64,000 nucleotides of DNA. Source: CAUJGQ01 sp042408665 (GTDB taxonomy: Bacteria; Chloroflexota; Dehalococcoidia; CAUJGQ01). Of this stretch, positions 24,917-34,189 are shown piece by piece. The translations under genes were made by a program, and so were the position numbers. The stretch lies in NCBI GenBank assembly GCA_042408665.1, contig JBHOQW010000151.1, positions 1 through 64,000 on the forward strand, read 5' to 3'. How positions within the stretch are numbered: the first letter of the stretch is position 1; each line of letters opens with the position of its first letter. Below the pieces are notes generated by a model. The model was given only the letters and a program-made list of their open reading frames with translations, did no database searches and had not been told where the DNA came from.

Positions 24917-27900
24917 ATGGCGACCGACCGCGCGCCACAGGTCCGGATCAACGCCCAGTACATCGAGATCGCGCGCCTGCGCCGGCTGGCGTTGCGCGAT
25001 GAGCTGACGGGCCTTGCGAACCGCCGCGCCTTTCTCGAACGACTGGAGGCCGAGATCGCGCGCGCGGTGCACACCGGTATCCCCTTCTCACTTATCCTGC
25101 TGGACCTCGATGGCCTCAAAGACCTGAACGACACCTTCGGCCATCACGCCGGCGACGCGGCCCTGCGCGCCTTCGGTCGGGCGCTGCGCCGGGCGGTCCG
25201 CGCCGGTGACCTGGTGGCGCGTATCGGCGGTGATGAGTTCGCGGTGATCGGCGTGCACGCCGTCCCGGCCGAGGCCACCCTTTTCGCGGCCCGCGTCCGT
25301 GCGGTGGCCGACGGGCTCACCCGTCGCATCCTGCCCGGCCGGCGCCGGGCGCACCTGACGGCGGCGATGGGGGTGGCGACGTGGGACGGCACGGTGTGCG
25401 ACGCCGGTCAGATCTTTGCTCGTGCGGAGGCGGCGCTGTTGAGCGCCAAGAACGCCCGCCAGCCCGTGGATACCCCCGTGACCGGTGTGTACCGGCCGCG
25501 CGGGCGGCGCACGCTGGGCGAGGAGCTGCGCCGACTGCTGGCTATGGCTCGCCGCGTGTCTTCCAGCCGCGAGCTGGAGGACCTGTGCCGCGCCGCGGCG
25601 GAGAACGCGGCCGCCCTCATCGGCGCGCGTGATGCTGTCGTCGCCCTCCCCCGCCCGGATGGCTGCATCGGGTACACCGAACGTTTCACCGAGGGACGCT
25701 GGCTGCGCGTCGAGGGGTGCTGGTATCGACCGGGCCAGGGGCTTGTCGGTCGGGTGATGGAGACCGCTCAGCCCTACGTCACCGCCGATGCCCGTGGCGA
25801 CCGGCAGGTAGACCAAGTGGCGGTGGCGCGGTTTGATCTGTGCGCCGTCATGGGGCTGCCGCTGCGCGACCACACCGGCCGGGCGATGGGGGTGATCTCC
25901 CTCGCCAACAAGCGTGACGGCCGCCCCTTCACGGACAACGACGTGTTGCTGGGGATGGCCTTCGCCGACCTGGTGGCTACTGCCATGGAGAACGTGCAGG
26001 CGCGCGAAGAGGCGGAGGCGGCCCACCGCTACCTGCGCAGCCTGATGGACCAGGCACACGACGCCATCTACATCACCGACCCGCACACCCGTCGCATCCT
26101 GGACGTCAACGAGGCGGCCGAGCGGCTGAGCGGCTACACGCGCGCCCAGCTCCTCACCATGCGCGCGCCCGATTTGCGCCCGCCGGAGGACCGCGTGCAA
26201 CCCGGCACCACCGATCTGGTGCTCGAACACGGCGCGCGGAGCCTGCTGGTGACGGCTCCCCGTCGCCACCTGCGCGCAGACGGGCGGATCGTGCCGGTGG
26301 AGGTGAGCGCTCGCCTCGTGCAGACGCCGCGTGGCCCCGTAGTGATGAACATCGTGCGCGATGTGAGCGAACGGGTGGCGGCAGAGGAGGAATTACGCCG
26401 CCGCAACCGTGAGCTGGAGGCCCGCAACGACGTCTCCCACCTGTTGGCACAGGTCGAGGGCGACGCGGCGGCGTTGGAGCGCGTGCTGCGCATCGCGGTG
26501 CACGCCGCGGGCGGTGACGGCGGTGTGTTGGCCGAGTACGAGCTGGAGGCCGGCGCGGCGCGCGTCACCGCCGAGTATCGGGTACCGGAACCGCTGCGCT
26601 CGTACCTGTTGGCCAAGGCGCACCGGCCAGAAGGCGGTTTCCTGGGGGCGGCCCTGCACGGCGGCGTTGTCCACGTGCCGGACACCCAGGCGTCCGGGGT
26701 CGGCGCGCGGCCGGAGACGCTGGCCGCCGGGGTGCGCGCCTTCGTGTGTGTGCCGCTGGCCGCGAGCGGACGTGTGCTGGGCGTGCTGGCCGTCGGCAGC
26801 TTCACCCCGCACCGTTTCGGTGAGCCGGAGATCGCGCTGTTGCAAGCCGTGGCCGATCAGACGGCGGTGTGGTTGGAACGACAGCGGTTGCTGGAGGAGA
26901 CGCGTCGGCGCGAACAGGAGGCGCGCTTCCTAGCGGAGCTGAGCGCCGCCCTAAACGGGGCGCGGACGGCGGGCACGGCCGCGCGCCGGCTCGCCGCCAA
27001 GGCATCGGAGGCGCTCGGCCGGGCGGTGGCCGTCTTCCTGTGTGATACGTCGGCCCGACAATGGCGGGTGGCCGCCCTTCACCACCCGGACCCGGCGCTG
27101 CGCCGGCGGCTGGCGCGGATGCTGGCCACCGATCCCCCACGCTTTGAGGGCGGCTTGATGGCCCACCTGTCCGCCGCGGAACGAGCGGAGCTGGTAGACG
27201 TGCGGACCGGTACCCTGCCGCCCGGCTCGGCGGCCAAGCTGGCGCAGATGGGGATCGAGACGGCCGTGTTCGCGCCGTTGTGCGCCGGCGGACGTCTCGT
27301 GGGCATGCTGGTCGCCGGTGATGGCCCGCCGGGGCCGCCGGTGACGCCCCGTCAGGTGCGGCTGGCCGAAGAGATCGGGCGACATGCAGCCGCCGTGCTG
27401 GCCAACGCCCTCGCCCGGCGCGACCTGCTGGCGCGCAACCGCGAGCTCCGGCTGGTGAACGATATCGCCGTGCTGGCACAGCGGGCCACGGATACGCACG
27501 CCCTCTACGCGGCGGTGGTGGAGCGGCTCCGGCGGTATTTCCGGGCCCAGAGCGCGGTGTTGCGGCTGTGGGACGCCGCCACCGGCGTGCTGCGCTTTGC
27601 GGCCGGAAGCCGTCTGCCAAGGCACGTGGAGGCGTGGTCGCGACAGACGTCGCCGACGCTGGGCACCGGCATCACCGGGCGGGTGGCGGCAACGCGGCGG
27701 CCGGCGATCATCGAGGACGCCCTCACCGACCCGCGGCCCTTATATACGCCGGAGGTGGCCGCAGTGTTGCGCTCGAGCGTCTACGTGCCGCTGGTGGCGG
27801 GGGATGAGCTGATCGGCACGCTCTCGGTGCACAGCGATCGCCCGCGGGCGTTCGGCGAGGCGCACGCGCGCATCGTCATGACGGTGGCCAGCCAGGTAGC

Positions 27901-27949
27901 GCCGGCGCTGGCGCGCACCTCGCTTGGCGGTGGGTGGGACCCGAAATGA
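24917..27949 (+). CDS. Diguanylate cyclase with N-terminal GGDEF and downstream GAF-PAS-GAF-GAF-GAF sensor domains
   Basis: 1010 aa from ATG 24917 (GGAGTGGGG upstream). The GGDEF domain comes first (about 20-165): GGDEF at residues 104-108 is intact and an inhibitory RxxD site (RAGD) lies five residues before it. Then follow a GAF domain (about 205-345), a PAS domain (about 375-485, DAIYITDPHTRRILDVNEAAERLSG), and three more GAF domains (about 500-645, 670-820, 845-1000), linked by coiled-coil-like Glu/Arg helices. No kinase, EAL or membrane segment. The order is the reverse of the usual sensor-then-GGDEF layout. It should make cyclic di-GMP in the cytoplasm in response to unknown ligands. 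Confidence 0.9.
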   Translation: MATDRAPQVRINAQYIEIARLRRLALRDELTGLANRRAFLERLEAEIARAVHTGIPFSLILLDLDGLKDLNDTFGHHAGDAALRAFGRALRRAVRAGDLVARIGGDEFAVIGVHAVPAEATLFAARVRAVADGLTRRILPGRRRAHLTAAMGVATWDGTVCDAGQIFARAEAALLSAKNARQPVDTPVTGVYRPRGRRTLGEELRRLLAMARRVSSSRELEDLCRAAAENAAALIGARDAVVALPRPDGCIGYTERFTEGRWLRVEGCWYRPGQGLVGRVMETAQPYVTADARGDRQVDQVAVARFDLCAVMGLPLRDHTGRAMGVISLANKRDGRPFTDNDVLLGMAFADLVATAMENVQAREEAEAAHRYLRSLMDQAHDAIYITDPHTRRILDVNEAAERLSGYTRAQLLTMRAPDLRPPEDRVQPGTTDLVLEHGARSLLVTAPRRHLRADGRIVPVEVSARLVQTPRGPVVMNIVRDVSERVAAEEELRRRNRELEARNDVSHLLAQVEGDAAALERVLRIAVHAAGGDGGVLAEYELEAGAARVTAEYRVPEPLRSYLLAKAHRPEGGFLGAALHGGVVHVPDTQASGVGARPETLAAGVRAFVCVPLAASGRVLGVLAVGSFTPHRFGEPEIALLQAVADQTAVWLERQRLLEETRRREQEARFLAELSAALNGARTAGTAARRLAAKASEALGRAVAVFLCDTSARQWRVAALHHPDPALRRRLARMLATDPPRFEGGLMAHLSAAERAELVDVRTGTLPPGSAAKLAQMGIETAVFAPLCAGGRLVGMLVAGDGPPGPPVTPRQVRLAEEIGRHAAAVLANALARRDLLARNRELRLVNDIAVLAQRATDTHALYAAVVERLRRYFRAQSAVLRLWDAATGVLRFAAGSRLPRHVEAWSRQTSPTLGTGITGRVAATRRPAIIEDALTDPRPLYTPEVAAVLRSSVYVPLVAGDELIGTLSVHSDRPRAFGEAHARIVMTVASQVAPALARTSLGGGWDPK

Positions 27950-28208
27950 GAGGAGCCGCCTTCTCGGTGGGGATACCGAGCAGGCGGCCGCCAGAGAGGG
28001 TGGGGGCTTGCGCCGGCCGGACCCCATCTCCCCACATGGCCCGGGATCGGCGCCAAAGGAACCCTACGCAATGCCCCGAGTCCGGTCAACCACCGGACGA
28101 TTCCGAGAGCGGCCGAGGATGGACGCTCCTTGCCCGTCCGTGCCTGACAACGGCCAGGGAGGCACGAGAACGCCGATATCGGTCGTAACCGTTCGGCAAC
28201 GGGCGCGG

Positions 28209-28883
28209 TCAGCGTAGATAGCGCGCGAACCAGTCCAGTGTGCGCCGCCAGGCGTCGGCCGCCGCCTCGGCGTTGTACGAGGGGCCGGTATCGTTGAAGA
28301 AGGCGTGGCCGGCGTTGGGGTAGATCACGGTTTCCACGGTCTTGCCGGCGGCGCGCAGGCGCTGCTCCAGGTCGCGCACGGCATCGGGCGGCATCCACTC
28401 GTCGGTGGCGCCGAACAGGCCCAGCACGGGCGCCTGGAGCCGGTCGCAATCCGGCTCGCCGCCGGGCAGCACGCCGTAGAAGTCCACGCAGGCGGCGACG
28501 TCGGGGTTGGTGCAGGCGGCGAGCAGCGAGAGGCCGCCGCCCAGGCAGAAGCCGACCGTGCCGACCTTGCCGGTGCAGCGCGGGTGCTGCTTGAGGAAGT
28601 CTACGGCGCCCTTGAGCTGGCGCACGGCGACGTCGCGCTTCATGTCCATCATGAGCTTGTTCGCCTCGTCCGGCTCGGTGGTGGCGCGGCCGCCGTACAA
28701 GTCGGGCGCCAGGGCCAGGTACCCGGCGGCGGCGAAGCGGTCGGCCACGTCTTTGATGTGTGGGACGAGCCCCCACCACTCCTGGATGACGACCACGCCG
28801 GGAGCACGCGCGTCGGTCTCGGGCAGGGCGAGGTAGCCCTGCACTGTGCCCTGGCCGTTGGGAAACGTCACCATCTCACCCAT
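28209..28883 (-). CDS. Dienelactone hydrolase family protein
   Basis: 224 aa from ATG 28883. An alpha/beta hydrolase with a cysteine nucleophile: GFCLGGG (Cys), the acid in GATDEWMP and His in PNAGHAFFND. The early IQEWWGL and LYGGRA stretches are typical of carboxymethylenebutenolidase-like enzymes. The canonical role is hydrolysis of dienelactone in chlorocatechol degradation; broader lactonase or esterase activity is common. No catechol genes are nearby, so the substrate is open. Confidence 0.92.
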   Translation of the reverse strand: MGEMVTFPNGQGTVQGYLALPETDARAPGVVVIQEWWGLVPHIKDVADRFAAAGYLALAPDLYGGRATTEPDEANKLMMDMKRDVAVRQLKGAVDFLKQHPRCTGKVGTVGFCLGGGLSLLAACTNPDVAACVDFYGVLPGGEPDCDRLQAPVLGLFGATDEWMPPDAVRDLEQRLRAAGKTVETVIYPNAGHAFFNDTGPSYNAEAAADAWRRTLDWFARYLR

Positions 28884-29231
28884 GGAGCCCGGTTTCCTCC
28901 TTGCCTCGTGGTCAGCAGGGGTGCGCAGGTGCAGCCTAGCGTATAGACGCGGCAGAGGGGAGCGGCCCGCCGCGTCCATGGCCACCTCCGGCCTTCACCC
29001 GCCTCGCTGCGCGTGGACCCCGTCCGACAAGCAGAAGAGGGGGCAGTTGGAGGATGACGGCGGCCGACGGCGCGGCGTCACCGCTGCGGCGCACGGCGGG
29101 GCACCAGCTTGAGTCCGGCGCTCACCGCGGCGGCACAGGGCGGGCCTGCGGCACGCGGCCCGGTGATTGCCCATAATAGGGGAGGCACAGCCGAGACGGC
29201 CCCCGCGAGAGCCGTCTGTCGGAGGGGTACC
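28884..29231. other. Divergent intergenic region between dienelactone hydrolase and proS
   Basis: 348 bp without a supported gene. A CATAAT box (29172-29177) is a plausible -10 for proS, without a clear -35. Immediately before the proS Shine-Dalgarno sequence lies a small hairpin, AGACGGC (29194-29200) with GCCGTCT (29211-29217). No T-box core sequence was seen. Confidence 0.5.
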
Positions 29232-30665
29232 ATGGCCGAACAACCGCTGCCCTCGCGCGCTGAGGACTTCTCCGAGTGGTATAACCAGCTCGTGCTGCGC
29301 GCCGAGCTGGCCGATTACGCCCCCGTGCGCGGCTGCATGGTCGTGCGCCCTTACGGCTGGGCCATCTGGGAGAACATCCAGCAGGCGCTCGACCGCCGCT
29401 TCAAGGCCACGGGGCACGTGAACGCCGCCTTCCCGATGTTTATCCCGATGTCGTTTCTGGAGCGGGAGCGCGAGCACGTGGAGGGCTTCGCGCCGGAGCT
29501 GGCCGTGGTGACGATCGGCGGCGGTGAGACCCTGCCCGAGCCGCTGGCGGTGCGGCCCACGTCCGAGACGCTCATCGGCTACATGTACGCGCGCTGGATC
29601 AAGTCCTACCGGGACCTGCCGGTGCTGATCAACCTGTGGAACAGCGCCGTGCGCTGGGAGAAACGCACCAAGCTCTTCCTGCGCACTACCGAGTTCTACT
29701 GGCAGGAGGGGCACACCGCCCACGCCACCGAGGAAGAGGCCGAGGCGGAGGCGCGGCGGATGGTGCGCATCTATGAGGAGTTCGCCATCACCGAGGCCGC
29801 CATCCCCGTCATCGCTGGCCAGAAGAGCGAGAGTGAGAAGTTCGCGGGGGCGGTGCGCTCCTACACCATCGAGGCGATGATGGGCGATACGCGTGCTCTG
29901 CAGGCCGGCACCTCTCACAACCTCGGCCAGAACTTCGCCCGCGCCTTTGAGATCCAGTACCTGGACCGCAATAACACCCTGCAGTATTGCTGGACTACCT
30001 CGTGGGGCCTCTCCACCCGCTTCATCGGCGCCATCATCATGGTCCACGGCGACGACAAGGGCCTCATCCTGCCCCCGCGCCTGGCGCCCTACCAGGTGGT
30101 CATCGTGCCCATCTACAAGAGCGACGACGAACGGGCCCAGATGCTGGCCGAGGCCGATCGCCTGGCCCAGGAGCTAGGGAGCTTCCGCGTCTACATCGAT
30201 CGCCGGGAGGAGGTCACCCCCGGCTACAAGTTCAACGACTGGGAGATGCGCGGCGTGCCCCTGCGCCTTGAGATCGGCCCGCGCGACGTGGCCCAGGGCA
30301 CGGTGGTGCTGGCCCGGCGCGACGTGCCGGGTAGGGAGGGCAAGCTCACCGTGCCCCGCACCGGCTTATCGGAGCGGGTCGGCGCCCTGCTGGAGGATAT
30401 TCAGGCCGCGTTGTATCGGCGGGCGCTGGCGTTTCGTAAGGAGCACACGTTTGAGCCGGTGGACTACGTGGAGCTGCGAGAGGCGGTGGAGCGAGGCTTC
30501 GCCCTGGCCTGGTGGTGCGGCTCACCGGTCTGCGAGACCCGCGTCAAAGAGGAAACCCGCGCCACCACCCGCTGCATCCCGTTTGACCAGCCGGGAGGCG
30601 TCGGTCATTGCGTGGTCTGTGGCCTCCCCGCCGATCGCAAGGTCATCTTCGCCCGCGCCTACTGA
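29232..30665 (+). CDS. proS: Prolyl-tRNA synthetase, archaeal/eukaryotic-like form
   Basis: 477 aa from ATG 29232 (GGAGGGG upstream). Class II synthetase charging tRNA-Pro. Motif 2 is seen as LRTTEFYWQEGHTAHAT, the RPTSE signature at the active site, and motif 3 GLILPPRLAPYQVVIVPI leading to the anticodon-binding domain. The bacterial editing (INS) domain is absent and a C-terminal extension with Cys pairs (WWCGSPVCE, CVVCGLP) forms the zinc-binding tail typical of the archaeal-type, ProS type 3. This form is scattered among bacteria, including deep-branching phyla. Ends convergent with the hydrolase at 30715. Confidence 0.96.
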   Translation: MAEQPLPSRAEDFSEWYNQLVLRAELADYAPVRGCMVVRPYGWAIWENIQQALDRRFKATGHVNAAFPMFIPMSFLEREREHVEGFAPELAVVTIGGGETLPEPLAVRPTSETLIGYMYARWIKSYRDLPVLINLWNSAVRWEKRTKLFLRTTEFYWQEGHTAHATEEEAEAEARRMVRIYEEFAITEAAIPVIAGQKSESEKFAGAVRSYTIEAMMGDTRALQAGTSHNLGQNFARAFEIQYLDRNNTLQYCWTTSWGLSTRFIGAIIMVHGDDKGLILPPRLAPYQVVIVPIYKSDDERAQMLAEADRLAQELGSFRVYIDRREEVTPGYKFNDWEMRGVPLRLEIGPRDVAQGTVVLARRDVPGREGKLTVPRTGLSERVGALLEDIQAALYRRALAFRKEHTFEPVDYVELREAVERGFALAWWCGSPVCETRVKEETRATTRCIPFDQPGGVGHCVVCGLPADRKVIFARAY

Positions 30666-30714
30666 ATGGGCCCGGGCCGGCAGATGGCCGCACGGCGAAA
30701 CGTGAGCGGCCGGC

Positions 30715-31536
30715 TCAGTCTGCCGCGGCCGTGGCCGGCACCGTGCGCAGGAACTCGGTCACCACGCGCACCGTCTCCTCCGGGTGCGAGCCGGCGAAGT
30801 TGTGCGCCGCGCCGGGGATGACGTGCAGTCGGCTACCGGCGATGCGCTCATGCAAGATGCGGCTGTTCTCCGGTGGGATGAGCACGTCGCGGTCGCCGGT
30901 GAGGATCAGCGTGGGTGCGGTGATCTGGGCCAGGCGGTCGTGGCTGCTCCAGGCGCGGATCGCCTCCATCTGGAAGCGGCGCGTCTTGAGCGGCGTCGGG
31001 TGGGCCAGGGCACGCTCCAGGGTTTGCTCGAGGATATCCTGGTGGGTGGCGATGAACTCCGGCGTGTAGCTGGCCGGCCAGGCCCGGCGGGCGGCCTCGC
31101 GCGGGTCCATTCCCTCCGGCACCATCAGCAGTTGCAGCACCTCTGGCGCGGCCGGCACGGACACCGGCGCACCGCAGTTGGTGCAGCCCAGCACCAGTCC
31201 CAGCACCCGTTGCGGGTGGCGCAGCGCCAGCTCCTGGGCGATCATGCCGCCCATCGACAGGCCGAACACGTGTGCCCGCGGCACCGAGAGGGCGTCCAGC
31301 AGGGCGGCGGCGTCGTCCGCCATCTGCGCCAGCGTCCACGGCGTGTCCGGGTGATCGCTCTGGCCCGTGCCGCGGTTGTCGAAGGCGATGACCTGGAACG
31401 AGCGAGCAAAGCCCGCGATAAGCTCCGGCCGCCAGGAGGCCGAGCTGCTGCCGAACCCGTTGATGAGCAGCAGCGGCTCACCCCGGCCGTGGGTCTCGTA
31501 GTAGAGGGTGATCTCTCCGGCCCGCACCCGCGGCAT
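30715..31536 (-). CDS. Alpha/beta hydrolase, 3-oxoadipate enol-lactonase-like
   Basis: 273 aa from ATG 31536, six bases after GGGAGG. Catalytic elements: oxyanion segment INGFGSSSASW, nucleophile Ser in GLSMGGM, acid in TGDRDVLIP and His in GAAHNFAG. The cap-region GCTNCGAP and overall length resemble enol-lactonases and related esterases, but the specific substrate cannot be read. A TATACT -10 box on this strand lies at 31576-31571, giving a short leader. Confidence 0.9.
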   Translation of the reverse strand: MPRVRAGEITLYYETHGRGEPLLLINGFGSSSASWRPELIAGFARSFQVIAFDNRGTGQSDHPDTPWTLAQMADDAAALLDALSVPRAHVFGLSMGGMIAQELALRHPQRVLGLVLGCTNCGAPVSVPAAPEVLQLLMVPEGMDPREAARRAWPASYTPEFIATHQDILEQTLERALAHPTPLKTRRFQMEAIRAWSSHDRLAQITAPTLILTGDRDVLIPPENSRILHERIAGSRLHVIPGAAHNFAGSHPEETVRVVTEFLRTVPATAAAD

Positions 31537-32032
31537 ACCGAACCTCCCTGCACGCATGCGATTCCATGTCTGAGTATAGGCGCCGGTGCCCACAGACGCG
31601 CGGGTACCTGTCGGCCGGCACCCCTGTGAGAGGGGTGAGCCGCTGTCCCACGGCGCAGCTGGGGCGGGGAATGATCGGGGGTGGGGGTGGACCGGCGGGC
31701 CTGATTAACCCGTTCGAGGATCGGGCCTACTCCTGCCCGGGCATATCATGGGGTTGGCCGCCACCGTGTCCAGATCTCGCCCCGCCGTCCGCAGCGCGGC
31801 CACCCGGGCTGCTACGCCACCTTCCTCAGGCATCGATATCCGGAGCGGCTCACGCGGGAAGGGGGGATGCGATCCGCGCTAGACCGGCAGGCCGCCCCGG
31901 TATGCCGGGGCACTGTAGCTCCCGCCCGTATCGACGCGCCCACATGCGGATATTGCGCACGCCAGGTCGCACCCGGCTCCCGGTCGGGTAGAAGCCGGGC
32001 GAAGCATGTGCAGGGAAAGGAGAGCCACCATC
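31537..32032. other. Intergenic region upstream of the Hsp20 gene
   Basis: 496 bp with no convincing gene despite open frames. Contents: a TATACT -10 for the divergent hydrolase (31571-31576), and a GCCCCGG-TATG-CCGGGGC hairpin at 31894-31911. No CIRCE or HAIR heat-shock operator was found. Confidence 0.5.
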
Positions 32033-32518
32033 ATGGCACTGACACGTTGGGACCCGTTCGCGGAGATGACCACCCTCCGCCAGGCGATCGACCGGTTGTT
32101 CGAGGAGAGCTTCGTACTGCCACGCCGGATCTTTGGCCGGGAGATGGCTGAGGTACCGGTTGACCTCATGGAGCGTGATGACGCCCTGGTAGCCAAGGTG
32201 GCGATCCCCGGCGTCAAGCCGGAGGATATCGAGGTCAGCATCCAGAACAACGTGCTCACCATCCGCGGGGAGATGCGTGAGGAGCAGGAGACGCCGCAAG
32301 GGCGCTACTACTGGCGCGAGCGGCGCACCGGCAGCTTCATGCGTCAGATCACCCTGCCGGTCGAGGTCAACGCCGATGCGGCCACGGCCACCTACGAGCA
32401 CGGCGTCCTGACCATTACCATCCCCAAGGCCGAACGGGTGCGACCCAAGCAGATCCCCGTGCGGGTGCAGGGACAGGCCCAGGCGGTCGGCACGGGCGCG
32501 CAGGGCGCCCGCAGCTAA
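32033..32518 (+). CDS. Small heat shock protein, Hsp20/alpha-crystallin family
   Basis: 161 aa from ATG 32033 behind AAAGGAGAG. ATP-independent holdase chaperone. The N-terminus (RWDPFAEMTTLRQAIDRLF) is the usual family start; the alpha-crystallin domain spans about 40-135, with VAKVAIPGVKPEDIEV, GRYYWRERRTGSFMRQITLP and YEHGVLTITIPKAE. The C-terminal I-x-I/V anchoring motif is present as KQIPVRV, followed by a flexible Gly/Ala tail. It leads into an alpha/beta hydrolase gene 79 bp downstream, perhaps in one transcript. Confidence 0.96.
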   Translation: MALTRWDPFAEMTTLRQAIDRLFEESFVLPRRIFGREMAEVPVDLMERDDALVAKVAIPGVKPEDIEVSIQNNVLTIRGEMREEQETPQGRYYWRERRTGSFMRQITLPVEVNADAATATYEHGVLTITIPKAERVRPKQIPVRVQGQAQAVGTGAQGARS

Positions 32519-32597
32519 GGGACGGCACGGGCGGCGGGCCGTACGGCCCGCCGCCTGCTCTCGTCGCGCCAACCAAACTGCCGAGGAGGAACGGCAT

Positions 32598-33299
32598 GTG
32601 AACGACAGAGAGCGCGATGCGGGGGCCGAGCGGGCCGCGACCATCCATGCGGACGGGCGCGAGCTCCCCGGCGACCTGGGTTTGCCGCCGTCCGCACGCG
32701 GGTTGGTGATCTTCGCGCACGGCAGCGGCAGCAGCCGCCTCAGCCCCCGCAACCGCGCCGTTGCCGCCGTGCTTCGCCGGGCGGGACTGGCCACCCTGCT
32801 CTTCGACCTGCTCACCGCCGCCGAGGAACGCGAGGAGATGTGGACGCGCCACCTGCGGTTCGATATCGGCCTTCTCGCCCGCCGCCTCGTGGCCGCCACG
32901 CGGCAGATGGCGGCCGCGCCGGCGACCGCCGCCCTGCCCGTTGGATACTTCGGCGCCAGCACCGGCGCGGCCGCCGCACTGGTGGCCGCGGCCGAGCTGC
33001 CCGAGCTTATCCGCGCGGTGGTGTCACGCGGCGGCCGACCGGACCTGGCCGGCGACGCCCTGGAGCGGGTGCGCGCGCCGGTGCTGCTCATCGTGGGCGG
33101 CAACGACCCGCTGGTGCTGGAGCTCAACCGGCAGGCGATGACGCGCCTGCGCGTCCCGCATCGCCTGGAGGTCATCCCTGGCGCCACCCACCTGTTCGAG
33201 GAGCCGGGCGCGCTGGAGCGGGTGGCGGAGCTGGCCCGCGACTGGTTCCTGGAGCATCTGCCCCAGCCGGCCGGCGATCGGCGGCGGGCGGCGCCGTAG
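32598..33299 (+). CDS. Dienelactone hydrolase-like alpha/beta hydrolase
   Basis: 233 aa. The GTG at 32598 follows GAGGAGG; no ATG is available at that position. Elements seen are IFAHGSGSSRLSPRN, nucleophile in YFGASTGAAAAL, the acid in VGGNDPLVL and His in GATHLFEE. This subfamily frequently sits beside phosphoribosyltransferase or Hsp20 genes; its physiological substrate is not known. Cytoplasmic, no signal peptide. Confidence 0.9.
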   Translation: MNDRERDAGAERAATIHADGRELPGDLGLPPSARGLVIFAHGSGSSRLSPRNRAVAAVLRRAGLATLLFDLLTAAEEREEMWTRHLRFDIGLLARRLVAATRQMAAAPATAALPVGYFGASTGAAAALVAAAELPELIRAVVSRGGRPDLAGDALERVRAPVLLIVGGNDPLVLELNRQAMTRLRVPHRLEVIPGATHLFEEPGALERVAELARDWFLEHLPQPAGDRRRAAP

Positions 33300-33380
33300 C
33301 GCCGTTCCTTCCGCACGCGCTACAGTCAAGCCGGGACGGGTCACGCGGGCCCGTCCCGACGTCTGCGTGCAGGAGGGGCT

Positions 33381-34184
33381 ATGCCGGTCGTCGAGACCAA
33401 CGGCATTCGCGTCCACTACCTGGAGCAGGGGCAGGGACCACCGGTGGTGTGGTTGCCGGGTGGCAACGACCACGCGGCTATGGCCCTGCGCGCGCACGAG
33501 CCCCTGCTGGATCGCTACCGCTTCATCGCCGTGGACCCGCGCGGCCAGGGTGGCACCACGGCGTTCGTCGCCGCTGCCTCCTATGCGCCGTCGCTCCTGG
33601 CCGCCGACCTGCTCGGCTTCCTCGATGCGCTTGGCCTGGACCGACCGGTGCTGGGTGGACACTCGCGTGGAGCGCGCTCGGCGCTGGAATTCGCGCGCCG
33701 CTACCCACAGCGGGTGCGGGCGGTGGTGGCGGTGGCGCCGCCCGCCCTGGGGGCGCACGGTGAGCGGCGGGCGTTCTACCTGCGGGCGGCGGAGAAACTG
33801 CGCCGCGAGGGGCTGGAGCCGTTCCTCAAGCGTCTCCCGAGCGCTCCCCGCCATCCGGAACGGCGCGCCGAGTGGGAGGCCCACCTGCGCGCCGTCGGCG
33901 CGGAGGCGCTGGCGGCGCAGTACGAGGCCCTCGCCGACCTGCGACCGCTCACCGAGGACACGGCCGGCCTCACCATGCCCATCCTCGTGGTGTGCGGCCA
34001 GCACGACCGCATGCTCGAGGATGCCCGCGCCCTGGCGGCGGCCGTGCCCTCGGCCCGGCTGGTGGTGATCCCGAAGGCCGGCCATGCGCCGTTCAGCGAG
34101 GCCAAACCGGAATACTTCGCGGTTGTCGCGGCGTTCCTGACCGAGGTGACGGGCGGCGCGGTCCCGGTGGAACGCGCCGGCTGA
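33381..34184 (+). CDS. Alpha/beta fold hydrolase
   Basis: 267 aa from ATG 33381 (GGAGGGG upstream). Nucleophile Ser in GGHSRGARSA, acid in CGQHDRML and His in KAGHAPFSE; oxyanion region WLPGGNDHA. A generic esterase, epoxide-hydrolase-like or dehalogenase-like fold with a helical cap about 125-195. A TACAGT box near 33320 may be its -10. Convergent with the SH3-like protein gene, with a five-base gap. Confidence 0.88.
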   Translation: MPVVETNGIRVHYLEQGQGPPVVWLPGGNDHAAMALRAHEPLLDRYRFIAVDPRGQGGTTAFVAAASYAPSLLAADLLGFLDALGLDRPVLGGHSRGARSALEFARRYPQRVRAVVAVAPPALGAHGERRAFYLRAAEKLRREGLEPFLKRLPSAPRHPERRAEWEAHLRAVGAEALAAQYEALADLRPLTEDTAGLTMPILVVCGQHDRMLEDARALAAAVPSARLVVIPKAGHAPFSEAKPEYFAVVAAFLTEVTGGAVPVERAG

Positions 34185-34189
34185 GGGGC

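Noticed and set aside
27950..28208. Open frame crossing the gap after the GGDEF gene
   Set aside because: Short, low in coding character and without a ribosome site; the 259-bp gap appears gene-free.
28884..29231. Possible T-box leader before proS
   Set aside because: Only one short hairpin is present; the conserved antiterminator core was not seen.
31537..32032. Heat-shock operator (CIRCE or HAIR) before hsp20
   Set aside because: Neither the TTAGCACTC nor the CTTGAGT inverted repeat was found; only an unrelated GC hairpin.
31850..33316. Open frame of 488 codons on the minus strand
   Set aside because: It runs antisense through hsp20 and a clear alpha/beta hydrolase gene; a composition artefact.
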